DNA from: Sphingomonas oryzagri
GTDB taxonomy: Bacteria > Pseudomonadota > Alphaproteobacteria > Sphingomonadales > Sphingomonadaceae
Assembly: GCF_029906645.1 (NCBI RefSeq)
Contig: NZ_JARYGZ010000003.1
Coordinates: 1 to 64,000, forward strand
DNA: 64,000 nt
Reading direction: 5' to 3'
In this document: in pieces, positions 26,175-35,307 of the stretch
How positions within the stretch are numbered: the first letter of the stretch is position 1
How the letters are laid out: the number at the start of each line of letters is the position of its first letter
Translations under genes and position numbers: made by a program
Notes under the pieces: generated by a model
Seen by the model: the letters and a program-made list of their open reading frames with translations, nothing else
Databases searched by the model: none
Told to the model about the DNA's origin: nothing

Positions 26175-28496
26175 TCAGAAGGCGAAGGCGCCGCCGAACC
26201 GAACGCTGCGTGGCCGAAGCGGGGTGACCTGATCGCCCGTCGCGACACCGAACGGATCGCCGAATGAAAAGATGTTGCCGCGCGTACCGAGCAGATTGCT
26301 GACATCGATTGAAATGGTGAATCGCCCGATGGGAATGCTGACACCCAGGGCGGTATCCGCATAGCCTCCCTGCTTGAGATCCAGCGCGGCGCCCACGCCC
26401 AGGCGGGAATGCCCGACATAGTTGATCGAGGCGGTCAGGTCGAAAGGCTGGCGTAAGATCGTGCCGTGCCAGGCAAGCCCGGCTCTTGCGGTCAGATCGG
26501 CAATGTTTGGCAGCGTCGCGTCCTTCTCGCCCGCAAAGGCTGCCGCCGGTTTGGAGAGATTGCTGTCGTTGAGGAAAAGCGCGCCATCGATGCTGAGCGA
26601 GCGGAACGGCCTCCAGCTCGACAGAATTTCCAGACCGACCACGCGCCCCGATCCGATGTTCGTCGTGAAGGGAAGCCCGTTGGTATCGACGAGATCGGCC
26701 TGAATATCTTCCCAATGCGCATAGGATAGAGAGGCCGACGCCATGAATTTCGATTCCGGATCGCCCAGCCGGACGCCCGCTTCCCATGTCGCGACGCTGT
26801 CGGCCTCGAAACGCTGCACGCTACTGGCCTGCACGGCGAGGCCGCCCGGCCGATATCCCTCCTGATACCGCACGAAAAGCGACAGCTTCGGCCTGAGCTT
26901 CCACAACAGCCCTCCTGAGGGGAGTATGGACACGTCGTGGCGATGATCGTCACCGGTGCCGGAATCGAGCACTCCGCCCGTCTGTCGTGTGAAACCGATG
27001 CGCCCGCCACCCGTCGCGAAAAGCCGTGGCAACAAACGCACCGTCGCTTCGCCGAACAGGGACGCTTCCTCCACCGTGTTGGAGGTGCCGGTGAGGCTGG
27101 CGTCCGCGCCAACCGGACCCAGCGTCCGGCGAAGCTTGTCGGAACTGCGCAACAGTTCGACTCCGGCCACCCAGCCGCCGCCATTGCTCGCGCTGTGGGC
27201 CAACCGCGTCTCGTTGCTGAATACGCTGATCCCGTGATCTTCCTGATAGCGTGTCGGTTCCGCGGCGGAGGGGCTGGCGTCGTAGGTGGAGCCGACATCA
27301 TGGGAGATGACCGACGTCGCCGAGGTGAGGGTGGTGCTGCCCATCGTGTGGCGCACGACGAGGCTGCCGAGCGCGTAATCATTGTCGAAGGGTTGAGCGA
27401 TGACGCTCGATCTTTCGTAAGGAGGGAATCCCCGCAGCCCATATTGGCCGTCGCGACTGTCGATGAACTGCAGCACGCCGCCCGCATCGATCGTCCAGTC
27501 CGACGCGGGCGCGAACCGGAGGGTCGCGCGGCCGCCGCGTGTCGTCGTACGATTGATGGCGCGAAGATCGCGACCCGGATCGTTGATATAGCCGCCATCG
27601 ATCGAGCCATACGCAACCATCCGGAGCGCGAGGCGATCGGTCACCAGTGGAGCGTTGATGAGAAGATCGCCGTCGACGCCCGGAGCACCGTGCGCGGTTG
27701 CGGTGCCCCCTGCCGCGATGGCACCTGACCATCGATCGAGCACCGGAGCATTCGGCTCGAGGCGGATCACCCCGCCGAGCGACCCGGCGCCATAGAGCGT
27801 GCCCTGCGGACCTTCCAGCACTTCGACGCTCTTGACGTCGTAGAGCGCGAGGTCCGGATCCGGTGCGCTGTAGGTGAGCCTGACGTCGCCGAGATACTGG
27901 CCGACCGTCGCCTGCGTCGGGCCGTTGAAGCTCGAATCCGCTATGCCGCGGATGAAGAGCTTGTTGCGGCCGGGTCCGAGGTGCGTGGACGTCAGGACCG
28001 GGACGCGGTCGACCAGCGCCTCCGAGCCATGGATCAGCGTGCCGGGGCGGATGGTGGCGACATCGACGTCCGAGATGCTGCCTGGATAGTCATCCAGCGG
28101 CGCGGAACGCTTGCTCCCGCTGACGATGATCTCTGCAGGCTGCTCTGCGCCCATCGAAGGCCGGGCGGGAACCGGGCGGCCACCCGGCCGGCGCGCCGGA
28201 ACAGGCTTGCGAACGATCCGGAAGGTCTGGCTGTCGACCTGCACGAATGTCGCGACCGTCCCGTTCGTCATCCGCGCGAGCGCCTCGGCGACGGTCAGAC
28301 GACCCCTTACGGGCCGGGTGACAACGGCGCCGAGCGATGCGTCGGAAATGCCGATCGTGGCGTTTGCCGACGTGCCGAGCGAAACGACGGCGGATCGTAA
28401 CGGCTGGGCCGGGATATCGATCGCCAATCCGGTTCCGGCTTTGGCGCTTTCCGCAGGCGCCATCGCCAGGCCGACGGCCAGAGCAAAACGCCTCAC
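26175..28496 (-). CDS. TonB-dependent receptor with STN signalling domain (FecA-like)
   Basis: The 773-residue protein has a signal peptide (RRFALAVGLAMAPA), an STN domain (about residues 22-90: IDIPAQPLRSAVVSLG, GRLTVAEALARM), a plug (IRGIADSSF, VEVLEGPQGTLYGAGSLGGVI) and a 22-strand type barrel ending in Phe. STN receptors both import a ligand and signal through FecR to FecI. The GTG start at 28496 overlaps the fecR stop (GTGA). The receptor lies beside a nonribosomal peptide operon, so its ligand may be that product or its metal complex; this is inference. Confidence 0.92.
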   Translation of the reverse strand: MRRFALAVGLAMAPAESAKAGTGLAIDIPAQPLRSAVVSLGTSANATIGISDASLGAVVTRPVRGRLTVAEALARMTNGTVATFVQVDSQTFRIVRKPVPARRPGGRPVPARPSMGAEQPAEIIVSGSKRSAPLDDYPGSISDVDVATIRPGTLIHGSEALVDRVPVLTSTHLGPGRNKLFIRGIADSSFNGPTQATVGQYLGDVRLTYSAPDPDLALYDVKSVEVLEGPQGTLYGAGSLGGVIRLEPNAPVLDRWSGAIAAGGTATAHGAPGVDGDLLINAPLVTDRLALRMVAYGSIDGGYINDPGRDLRAINRTTTRGGRATLRFAPASDWTIDAGGVLQFIDSRDGQYGLRGFPPYERSSVIAQPFDNDYALGSLVVRHTMGSTTLTSATSVISHDVGSTYDASPSAAEPTRYQEDHGISVFSNETRLAHSASNGGGWVAGVELLRSSDKLRRTLGPVGADASLTGTSNTVEEASLFGEATVRLLPRLFATGGGRIGFTRQTGGVLDSGTGDDHRHDVSILPSGGLLWKLRPKLSLFVRYQEGYRPGGLAVQASSVQRFEADSVATWEAGVRLGDPESKFMASASLSYAHWEDIQADLVDTNGLPFTTNIGSGRVVGLEILSSWRPFRSLSIDGALFLNDSNLSKPAAAFAGEKDATLPNIADLTARAGLAWHGTILRQPFDLTASINYVGHSRLGVGAALDLKQGGYADTALGVSIPIGRFTISIDVSNLLGTRGNIFSFGDPFGVATGDQVTPLRPRSVRFGGAFAF

Positions 28497-29467
28497 TTGT
28501 CGAGCGGAGTCATCTGCCAGCCGTTGCCCACATGGCGAATGCGAACGTCGATGACCGACGCGATGCGGCGGAACATCCTGTCCCGATCGCCATCGATCAT
28601 GAGTACGCCGCTGAACCGCCGGTCCTTGATCGTCGCGTCCGCCATCACCGGACTCCCGATCGATCGCGACAGGTCCGCCGCGATCTCTCCGAGGGTCGCA
28701 TCGCGATAGGAAAGCCGTCCCTGCCGCCAGCTGCCGACGGCAGCGGGATCGATCTGTCTGATCGTGGCACCAGCCGTATCGAGCGCGATCTGCTGTCCCC
28801 CTTCGAGGCGCACGGCGGCTCCCTTCGGATCGTACATCACCGCCCCCTCGCGCACGGCGACACGCACGCCGCCCGCATCGCGTACCATATCGAAGCTCGT
28901 TCCGACATCCTGGAAGACACCGTCGCCGGCCCGCACCGCAAACGGGTGGGCTGCGTCGTGGACGACGTGGAAGAAAGCCTCGCCGCTGACCAGCGTCGCG
29001 ATCCGCGGATCGGCATGATCGAGTTCGAGGATGCTGCCGCCGTTCAGGGCGATCGTCGTGCCGTCCGCCAGCGCGATGTCGCGCGGGGTGCCCGGTGTCG
29101 TTTCGATGCGATAGGGCTGCGCGCCGCCGTGCATCAGCGCGGGCACCGCCAGCACGGCTGCGAAACCCGCTGCGATCGCGCCGCCGATCCCCAATCCCCA
29201 ACGCGAGGCGCGTCGCTGGCCCGCAACAGGGCTGTTGTCGTTGATCGCGTCCCTGACGGCCGGCAGTTCATGCTTCGGCATCCGGGCCGGGCCGAGGCCC
29301 GCGCAGGCATCCTCGATCACGATCAGGGCGGTGTCGAATGCGTCCGTATTGCGGGGATCCGCTTCCAGCCAGGCGATATGCGCGTCCCAATCGGCGAACG
29401 TCGGATCGTGGATCCGACGCGCCCAATCGAGCGCCTCTTCCTGGCGCGTTGGGTCAGCGCCGGTCAT
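28493..29467 (-). CDS. FecR-family anti-sigma regulator
   Basis: The 324-residue protein has a cytoplasmic N-terminal part (EALDWARRIHDPTFADWDAHIAWL), one transmembrane helix (GLGIGGAIAAGFAAVLAVPAL, near 93-113) and the periplasmic FecR domain (TPGTPRDIALADGTTIALNGGSILEL, FHVVHDAAHPFAV). It couples receptor signalling to the sigma factor. The start overlaps the sigma gene by 14 bases and the stop overlaps the receptor by four. Confidence 0.93.
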   Translation of the reverse strand: MTGADPTRQEEALDWARRIHDPTFADWDAHIAWLEADPRNTDAFDTALIVIEDACAGLGPARMPKHELPAVRDAINDNSPVAGQRRASRWGLGIGGAIAAGFAAVLAVPALMHGGAQPYRIETTPGTPRDIALADGTTIALNGGSILELDHADPRIATLVSGEAFFHVVHDAAHPFAVRAGDGVFQDVGTSFDMVRDAGGVRVAVREGAVMYDPKGAAVRLEGGQQIALDTAGATIRQIDPAAVGSWRQGRLSYRDATLGEIAADLSRSIGSPVMADATIKDRRFSGVLMIDGDRDRMFRRIASVIDVRIRHVGNGWQMTPLDK

Positions 29468-29996
29468 CTTTAACCTCCCGAACCCTGACGTCCGCCTCGT
29501 TTTTCATGAGGTCGGCCTGAGCGGCGGCAACCGCTCGATAGGCTTTCTGCAGGTGCTTCTCGATGGCGCTCAGCGTCACCCCGAACTCCGCCGCGATATC
29601 ACGCTGGGCTATTCCTTCGACGCGATGCCGACGGAAAATATGCTCCGTCTTGGGCCCCAGCCCGGCCAGCACGGCTTCGATCCGCTGCAAGGCCTCGCGC
29701 GCGAGGAGGACATGTTCGGCGCCCGGCGTCTCGTCGGTGTCGTCGATCACCTCCTGATAATTCTCTTCCCGCAGACGGCGGCGTACCGCCCCCCGCCGCC
29801 GGTCGAGCATCAGATTGTGCGCCATGCGATAGAGATAGGCGAGCGAGTCGTCCGCTTCGATGGATCCTGCGGCAGACAGCTTCATCCAGAGATCCTGAAG
29901 CAGATCGTCCGCTTCGTCGCCCGCACCGCGTGCGCGGAAATAGCGCAGTAACGCGGGCCGATGCGCCATGAACGCTTCGTCGAGCGTCCCTGCCAT
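29454..29996 (-). CDS. FecI-type ECF sigma factor
   Basis: The 180-residue protein has sigma region 2 (ALLRYFRARGAGDEADDLLQDLWMKL, LAYLYRMAHNLMLDRRR) and region 4 (HIFRRHRVEGIAQRDIAAEFGVTLSAIEKHL). It should direct transcription of the receptor genes when the receptor binds its ligand. The ATG at 29996 was chosen because GGAGG lies seven to eight bases upstream; earlier in-frame Met codons add a long unrelated extension. It is the first gene of the fecIRA-like operon. Confidence 0.93.
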   Translation of the reverse strand: MAGTLDEAFMAHRPALLRYFRARGAGDEADDLLQDLWMKLSAAGSIEADDSLAYLYRMAHNLMLDRRRGAVRRRLREENYQEVIDDTDETPGAEHVLLAREALQRIEAVLAGLGPKTEHIFRRHRVEGIAQRDIAAEFGVTLSAIEKHLQKAYRAVAAAQADLMKNEADVRVREVKDDRR

Positions 29997-30479
29997 CCTG
30001 ATCCTCCGCGCGTTGCCAGCCTCTGCCGACAGATAGGCGCGCGAGCCCGCAGGGGTAAAGATGGTCACTATGGTTCGAGCCATCAGAAAGAGGCCCTGGG
30101 GATCTGGCTTATCCGCGTATCGGGGCGGTTCGTGCCGGGCGCGCGTGCTTCGCCCCGCGCCTGCCGTCGGCAGATGTCGCCGTAGTGAACCGGCGGCAGC
30201 GCCCACGAAGGAAGCCCCGCAATTGCCGGACCGCTCCAGAAAAGCCCGAGAGAACATGCCATCCTGATCCATTGAATTCTGCACATGGTCGTTCCCCCCG
30301 ACCCTCGGCCCATGCCGCTTCCGTGCATTTCAGACGTCACGCATCGCGGTGATCCGCACATCCCCGATAGCGAAGCCGGGAATCGGGTCGCCCGTTCCGG
30401 CCAAAAGATTTTGGCAGAACCCGTTGCGGGATTGTCGCGCGCGCGGCGTCCCGATCACGGCAAGGGGTGCGAACTGTGT
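29997..30479. other. Intergenic region before the sigma factor operon
   Basis: About 480 bases separate the ECF sigma gene from the small frame at 30480. I see no supported gene. A 59-codon minus-strand frame ending at 30083 begins with a hydrophobic stretch but has no family match. The region should contain the promoter of the sigma operon and possibly a self-regulated ECF site, which I could not define. Confidence 0.5.
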
Positions 30480-30578
30480 ATGAGAATGCGGGAGTTCGCC
30501 ATCGCGCTGTCGATGGCCGTGATATTGCTGACCCTGCTCGCGATCATCGGCAATATTCTCGCCGCGACCCTCGGTTGA
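30480..30578 (+). CDS. Possible 32-residue single-helix membrane peptide
   Basis: The frame reads MRMREFAIALSMAVILLTLLA and ends GNILAATLG: a short charged N-terminus and one strong transmembrane helix. An AAGGGG stretch lies about ten bases upstream. It sits alone between the sigma factor operon and the phosphopantetheinyl transferase. The hydrophobic character and ribosome site support translation, but the peptide is unfamiliar to me and could be chance. Confidence 0.4.
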   Translation: MRMREFAIALSMAVILLTLLAIIGNILAATLG

Positions 30579-30686
30579 GGGTTGCCTGGCGTATGCTGTT
30601 GCAGTTGTGGTGGACGGGCTTCACTGACCGGGGTTATCCTCTCGATCTCGAAATCGAAAAGGCTTCAGCGGCGCCCGTAAGGCTTT

Positions 30687-31331
30687 TCACCAGCCTGTAC
30701 CTCGGGTGATCGCAACGTTGCTGGCGCAGGCAACCGCGAATGCGTAGCCGTCCGCGATCCATCCGCCGAAGAGCGCCAGGCCATGGCCGCCACGGAGAAT
30801 TCGGGCGTCTTCGCCAATCGTCACGTCGAAGCTGTCCAGTGGATAGGACAGTCCAAGGCCCAGAGCCTTTACGAAGGCCTCCTTCCGGGTCCAGCACCGG
30901 AAGAAGCTCCGCAATCCGTTTGGCGCGGACAGCAAGGCCTGCTGTTCGATGGGTGTGAAGAAACGCCCCGCGATCGGCTGCCAATCGAGATCGGGAACGA
31001 TCCTTTCGATGTCGCAGCCAACTTCCTGGCTTCCGACCGCGACGAGCATTCGTTCACCCGAATGCGACGCGCTGAAATGGCAGGGGTGCCCCGGCAGGCG
31101 GGGTTTCCCGTGCGACCCGGCCTCGAACCGCAGGCGTGCGGGGGGGGCGCCGATCCGTTCACCGAGGATTTCGCGCAGGCGCGCGCGGCGAACGATGAAG
31201 CGTCGACGATCACGTTCAAAACGGAATTGGCCTGCCCGCTGCCGTTCCCCACCATCGATCAGCGCGGCCAGTCGTGCGATCTCCTCCTCGCCGGGATCGA
31301 GCGTTATGGTGTGGAGCGTGATCTCGGCCAT
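30687..31331 (-). CDS. Sfp-type 4'-phosphopantetheinyl transferase
   Basis: The 214-residue enzyme has the Sfp motifs: substrate segment GKPRLPGHPCHFSASHSG, magnesium site VGCDIERI (Asp and Glu) and FFRCWTRKEAFVKALGLGL. It would transfer phosphopantetheine from CoA to the PCP domains encoded upstream. The start at 31331 lies four bases after the end of the synthetase gene, so it is the last gene of that operon and a dedicated activator. Confidence 0.94.
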   Translation of the reverse strand: MAEITLHTITLDPGEEEIARLAALIDGGERQRAGQFRFERDRRRFIVRRARLREILGERIGAPPARLRFEAGSHGKPRLPGHPCHFSASHSGERMLVAVGSQEVGCDIERIVPDLDWQPIAGRFFTPIEQQALLSAPNGLRSFFRCWTRKEAFVKALGLGLSYPLDSFDVTIGEDARILRGGHGLALFGGWIADGYAFAVACASNVAITRGTGW

Positions 31332-31335
31332 GCCG

Positions 31336-34300
31336 TCAGGCAGAGGCGGAGCGGCGCGCCGGTTCGCGCCGGTGCTCCAGCACCGGCCGCAACGCATCCG
31401 CGAGGATATCGACGAAAGGGGGTTCCAGCATCGTGCGATGCCCGCCCGGAATGGTGAGGGCCTGGAAATCTCCGGTCACATCCGCGCGCCAATCCTCGAA
31501 GAAATCGAGTACGTCGGGATGCTCGGCCGGCTGGAACAGCATCACGTTGCCACCATAAGGACGCGGCGTGTAGCGGAGCGCGGCCTGATCCAGCTTCGAT
31601 CGCAACATGGGTTGGAGCACCGCCTCGCGCCCGCCGGCCAGCGCCGCCGCATCGGACATGCCCTGGAGCCGCGCGCAGAAATAGCGCCAGCGACGACCCT
31701 TGGGCTGCTGAAGCGACGTGCCGATATGGAAGCGCAATTTGCTGAGGAAGAAGCGCACCGCGCCGATGCTGCGCGCTTTCACCGGGTGGAAGGCGTGGAT
31801 CAGCATCAGCCGTTCGACATGCTCGCCCTCGTCGCGCAGACGCGAGGCGACGGCGAAGGCCAGGATACCGGACGTGCACCAGCCGCCGATCCGATAGGGA
31901 CCATCGGGTTGCGCATCCCGCATCGCGGCGACCATCAGGCGGGCGGCGTCCTCCAGATCAGGCGGGCAGCCGCCTGCGGCCTCCAGCACCACATCCACCG
32001 ACACGCCGAAGAACGGCTGATCCGTCCCCAGCCGTTCGGCCAGGGGGCGGAAGGTGGAGCCTCCGTCGAGCCACAGGATCGGCGTTGCGGTGCCGCGCGG
32101 CTGGATGGGAGCGATGACCGGAGATTCCCGATCCTGCCCGGCGGCGACCAGCTCGGCCATCTCGAACAGGCGCGAGGCGCGGAACAGCGATGCCATCGGC
32201 AGGCGGATGCCATGATCCGCCTCGATCCGGCGGAGCAGGCGCGCGACCAGCAGCGAATGGCCGCCGAGATCGAAGAAATCGTCGTCGCGCGACACCGTTT
32301 CGACCTTCAGCACCGTGCGCCAGATCGCCGCCAGCGCCTCCTCTTCGGACGTCGCCGGCGGCGCGCCCTTGCTTCCGGTAGCGGCGCCGGGTTCGGGCAG
32401 CGCGCCGCGATCGACCTTGCCGTTGGGGGTGAGCGGCAGCGTGTCCAGAACCACGAAGCGCGTCGGAATCATGTAATCGGGCAGGGTCGCGGCCAGCGCC
32501 TCGCGCCATGCGTCCACCGTGCCTTCGCCGACGACATAGCCCGCCAGTCCGCGCTCGCCGGATGGATCGGGCCAGGCGCGCACGGCGGCGCCGGCGATGC
32601 CCGGCAGCGCCGCGAGCGCGCCTTCGACCTCCTCGATCGCGACACGGAAGCCCCGGATCTTCTCCTCGTGATCGACCCGGCCGAGACATTCGAGCTGTCC
32701 GTCCGATCGCCAGCGTGCGAGGTCGCCGGTGCGGTAGAGGCGCTCGCCGCCATGATCGACGAAACGCTGTTCCGTCAGGTCCGGCCGGCCGCGATAGCCG
32801 TGGGCGACACCCCGCCCGCCGATCAGCAGTTCGCCGATCGCGCCCGAAGGCAGATCGTTGCCTTGGGCGTCGAGGATACGGATCTGCGTGTTGGCGATCG
32901 GCCGGCCGATCGGGATCGCGCCGTCCGCCTCGATGCGGGCGAGGGTGGACCAGATCGTCGTCTCGGTCGGCCCGTACATGTTCCAGACCTGCCCTGCGCG
33001 GGCGAGCAGCTGGTCGGCCAGAGCGCGAGGCAGCGCCTCGCCGCCGCACAGGACCCGCAGGGCCGGATCCCCCCGCCAGCCGGCCTCGATCAGCCCGCGC
33101 CAGGTGGCGGGCGTCGCCTGCAGGACGGCGGGGCGCACCTCGGCGATCAGATCGGCGAGTGCGGTCATGTCGATCGCGGTGTCGCGCGAGGCCAGCGCGA
33201 TCGTGCCGCCCGAGACGAGCGGCAGCCACAGTTCCAGCGCGGCGATGTCGAAGGAGAGGGTGGTGATCGCCAGCAAGGTCTCGCCGCGCGCGAAGCCGGG
33301 CCGCTCCTGCATCGCCATCAGCAGGTTGGCGAGCGCGGCGTGCGGGATCTCGACACCCTTGGGCCGGCCGGTCGAACCCGACGTGTAAAGGACGTAGGCC
33401 AGCGCCTCGCCGTCGTGCGCGAGCGGTGCGAAGGATGCGTCGGGCCAGCCGCGATCGAGGCGAAGCCGCCGCGCCGCGTCCGCCGGGATCGCGCCCTCGG
33501 TGCCGGCCTCGACCAGCACCAGCGCCGGTGCCGCGTCGCCAGCGATCATCGCGAGGCGGGCGGGCGGAAAGCCGGGATCAAGCGGCAGATAGGCGGCGCC
33601 CGCCTTCAGCACGCCGAGCATCGCCGCGACCATCCACGGCGAGCGGTTGAGCGACAGGCCGACGAGATCGCCGGTTGCGACACCCTCTGTCGCCAGCCGC
33701 GCGGCGATCGTGTCGGAGCGGCGGGCAAGATCGGCGTAGTTCCATGCCTCGCCGTCCTGCCGGATCGCGATCGCTTCGGGCATCTCGGCCACGCGCTCGG
33801 CGAACCAGTCGACGACGTTGCCGTGAGGGAGTGCCTGCGCCGTATCGTTGCGATCGGAAACGAGCGCCTGCCGTTCGCTCTCGGACAGCATCGGCAACCG
33901 GCCGAGCGGCGTGGCGGGATCGGCGGCGACGCCCTCCAGCAACGTCGTCCAGTGTCCGATCATCCGTCGGATCGTGGCGGGATCGTACAGCTCGCTCGAA
34001 TAGAGGAACCGGCCGGCCATGCCGCCGGGCCGCTCGTCCAGTTCCAGGTAGAGATCGTATTTCGCCGCGCCGACGACGACGTCCATCTGGGTGAGATCCC
34101 ACCCTGCGGGGAAGGGATCGACCGGCGGCTCGATCGAGAAGAGCGTGTTGAACAAGGGGTGCGTGCCGGTGCCGCGCTTGATGTCGAGCGCGCGGACGAG
34201 CCGATCGAAGGGGATGTCGCGGGCGCCGAGCGCGCCGATCACGCTGGCCTTCACCTGCGTCAGATAGTCCCGGAATGGGGTCGCGCCTTGCGGCTGGCTG

Positions 34301-35307
34301 CGCAGCGCCATCGTGTTGAGGAAATAGCCCATCAGCGGCTGCAATTCCTGCCGCTGGCGCGTGTCCGTCACGCCGCCGACGATGATGTCGGTGTCGCCGG
34401 TATAGCGGAACAGCATCACCTTGTAGGCGGCGAGCAGCACCATGTAGAGCGTGGCGTTGCCGGCCCGTGCGATGCCCTTCAGCGCATCGACCAGCGGTTC
34501 GGAAAGCTCGAACACCTCCATCGATCCGGCGTGGGTGGGCAGCGCCGGGCGCGGCCGGTCTCCCGCGACCTCCAGCCGAGGCAGGGGCTGGACGAGCGCA
34601 TCGCGCCAATAGGCCAGCTGACGACCATAAGCCTGCTCATCGCTCACCCGCTGCTGCCAGGCGGCATAATCGGCATATTGCAGCGCCGGCTCGGCGAGCG
34701 GGGAGGGCCGCCCCGCCTCGAACGCCGCGACCAGCGCCGCCAGTTCGGGCATCAGCGTGCGATATATCGAGACGCCGTCGAAGATGATGTGGTGGAGCGT
34801 GAGGTAGAGGCGATGCTCTTCCTCGCCCAGTTTCACCACGCGGGTACGGAACAGCGGCGCGGTGTCGAGCGGGATCGGCGCGCGCGCATCCTCGGTGGCG
34901 AGACGGCGCGCTTCGGTATCGCGTTCTGCTTCGGGCAGGTGGCTGATGTCGATCAACGGCAAGGCGATGGCGAGGTCCGGCGCGATCCGGTGGACCAGCT
35001 CGCCGTCCTGCTCGACGAACGCGGTGCGCCAGATGGCATGGCGCCGCACGATCTCGGTTAGTGCCCGCTCCAGCGCCGCATGATCGTAGCGGCCGAGCCG
35101 ATGAATCGTGATCGACTCGTTGTAGAGCGGCATGTCCGGCGCCATCTGCGCGTGCAGCCAGAGCTGGCTCTGCTCGGCGGTCAGGTGCACCGGAACGCTC
35201 GGATCGCGCGGGCCGATGACCGGCGCCACGGCGGCGGGCGCCAGCTCGCCGCGCAGCATCCGCTGCATCAGCTGACGGCGAAGCTCGGCGGGATCGACCT
35301 CAGTCAT
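31336..35307 (-). CDS. Nonribosomal peptide synthetase, C-A-PCP-TE
   Basis: The 1323-residue protein has a condensation domain (HHIIFDG at 172-178), an adenylation domain (about 490-970: YTSGSTGRPKG, MYGPTETTIW, YRTGDLARW, NGKVDR), a carrier domain (DLGGHSLL, Ser1018) and a thioesterase (about 1075-1310). Aligning the A4-A5 region to GrsA PheA by hand, I read pocket residues D-I-L-Q-C-G-M-I-W-K, near the glycine code I recall. In the thioesterase the elbow reads GGWCTSG, placing Cys1144 where Ser is usual; the likely catalytic His is 1290. It acts second, after the A-PCP protein encoded upstream. No MbtH-like or exporter gene is present. Confidence 0.95.
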   Translation of the reverse strand: MTEVDPAELRRQLMQRMLRGELAPAAVAPVIGPRDPSVPVHLTAEQSQLWLHAQMAPDMPLYNESITIHRLGRYDHAALERALTEIVRRHAIWRTAFVEQDGELVHRIAPDLAIALPLIDISHLPEAERDTEARRLATEDARAPIPLDTAPLFRTRVVKLGEEEHRLYLTLHHIIFDGVSIYRTLMPELAALVAAFEAGRPSPLAEPALQYADYAAWQQRVSDEQAYGRQLAYWRDALVQPLPRLEVAGDRPRPALPTHAGSMEVFELSEPLVDALKGIARAGNATLYMVLLAAYKVMLFRYTGDTDIIVGGVTDTRQRQELQPLMGYFLNTMALRSQPQGATPFRDYLTQVKASVIGALGARDIPFDRLVRALDIKRGTGTHPLFNTLFSIEPPVDPFPAGWDLTQMDVVVGAAKYDLYLELDERPGGMAGRFLYSSELYDPATIRRMIGHWTTLLEGVAADPATPLGRLPMLSESERQALVSDRNDTAQALPHGNVVDWFAERVAEMPEAIAIRQDGEAWNYADLARRSDTIAARLATEGVATGDLVGLSLNRSPWMVAAMLGVLKAGAAYLPLDPGFPPARLAMIAGDAAPALVLVEAGTEGAIPADAARRLRLDRGWPDASFAPLAHDGEALAYVLYTSGSTGRPKGVEIPHAALANLLMAMQERPGFARGETLLAITTLSFDIAALELWLPLVSGGTIALASRDTAIDMTALADLIAEVRPAVLQATPATWRGLIEAGWRGDPALRVLCGGEALPRALADQLLARAGQVWNMYGPTETTIWSTLARIEADGAIPIGRPIANTQIRILDAQGNDLPSGAIGELLIGGRGVAHGYRGRPDLTEQRFVDHGGERLYRTGDLARWRSDGQLECLGRVDHEEKIRGFRVAIEEVEGALAALPGIAGAAVRAWPDPSGERGLAGYVVGEGTVDAWREALAATLPDYMIPTRFVVLDTLPLTPNGKVDRGALPEPGAATGSKGAPPATSEEEALAAIWRTVLKVETVSRDDDFFDLGGHSLLVARLLRRIEADHGIRLPMASLFRASRLFEMAELVAAGQDRESPVIAPIQPRGTATPILWLDGGSTFRPLAERLGTDQPFFGVSVDVVLEAAGGCPPDLEDAARLMVAAMRDAQPDGPYRIGGWCTSGILAFAVASRLRDEGEHVERLMLIHAFHPVKARSIGAVRFFLSKLRFHIGTSLQQPKGRRWRYFCARLQGMSDAAALAGGREAVLQPMLRSKLDQAALRYTPRPYGGNVMLFQPAEHPDVLDFFEDWRADVTGDFQALTIPGGHRTMLEPPFVDILADALRPVLEHRREPARRSASA

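Noticed and set aside
30083-30262. 59-codon minus-strand frame with a hydrophobic start, a possible precursor peptide
   Set aside because: No convincing ribosome site, no modification enzyme tied to it and an Arg-rich tail typical of GC-rich noise.
30949-35061. 1370-codon plus-strand frame over the NRPS genes
   Set aside because: Antisense of the C-A-PCP-TE gene; low-complexity Arg/Gln/Asp-rich product without motifs, while the minus strand shows all NRPS core motifs.
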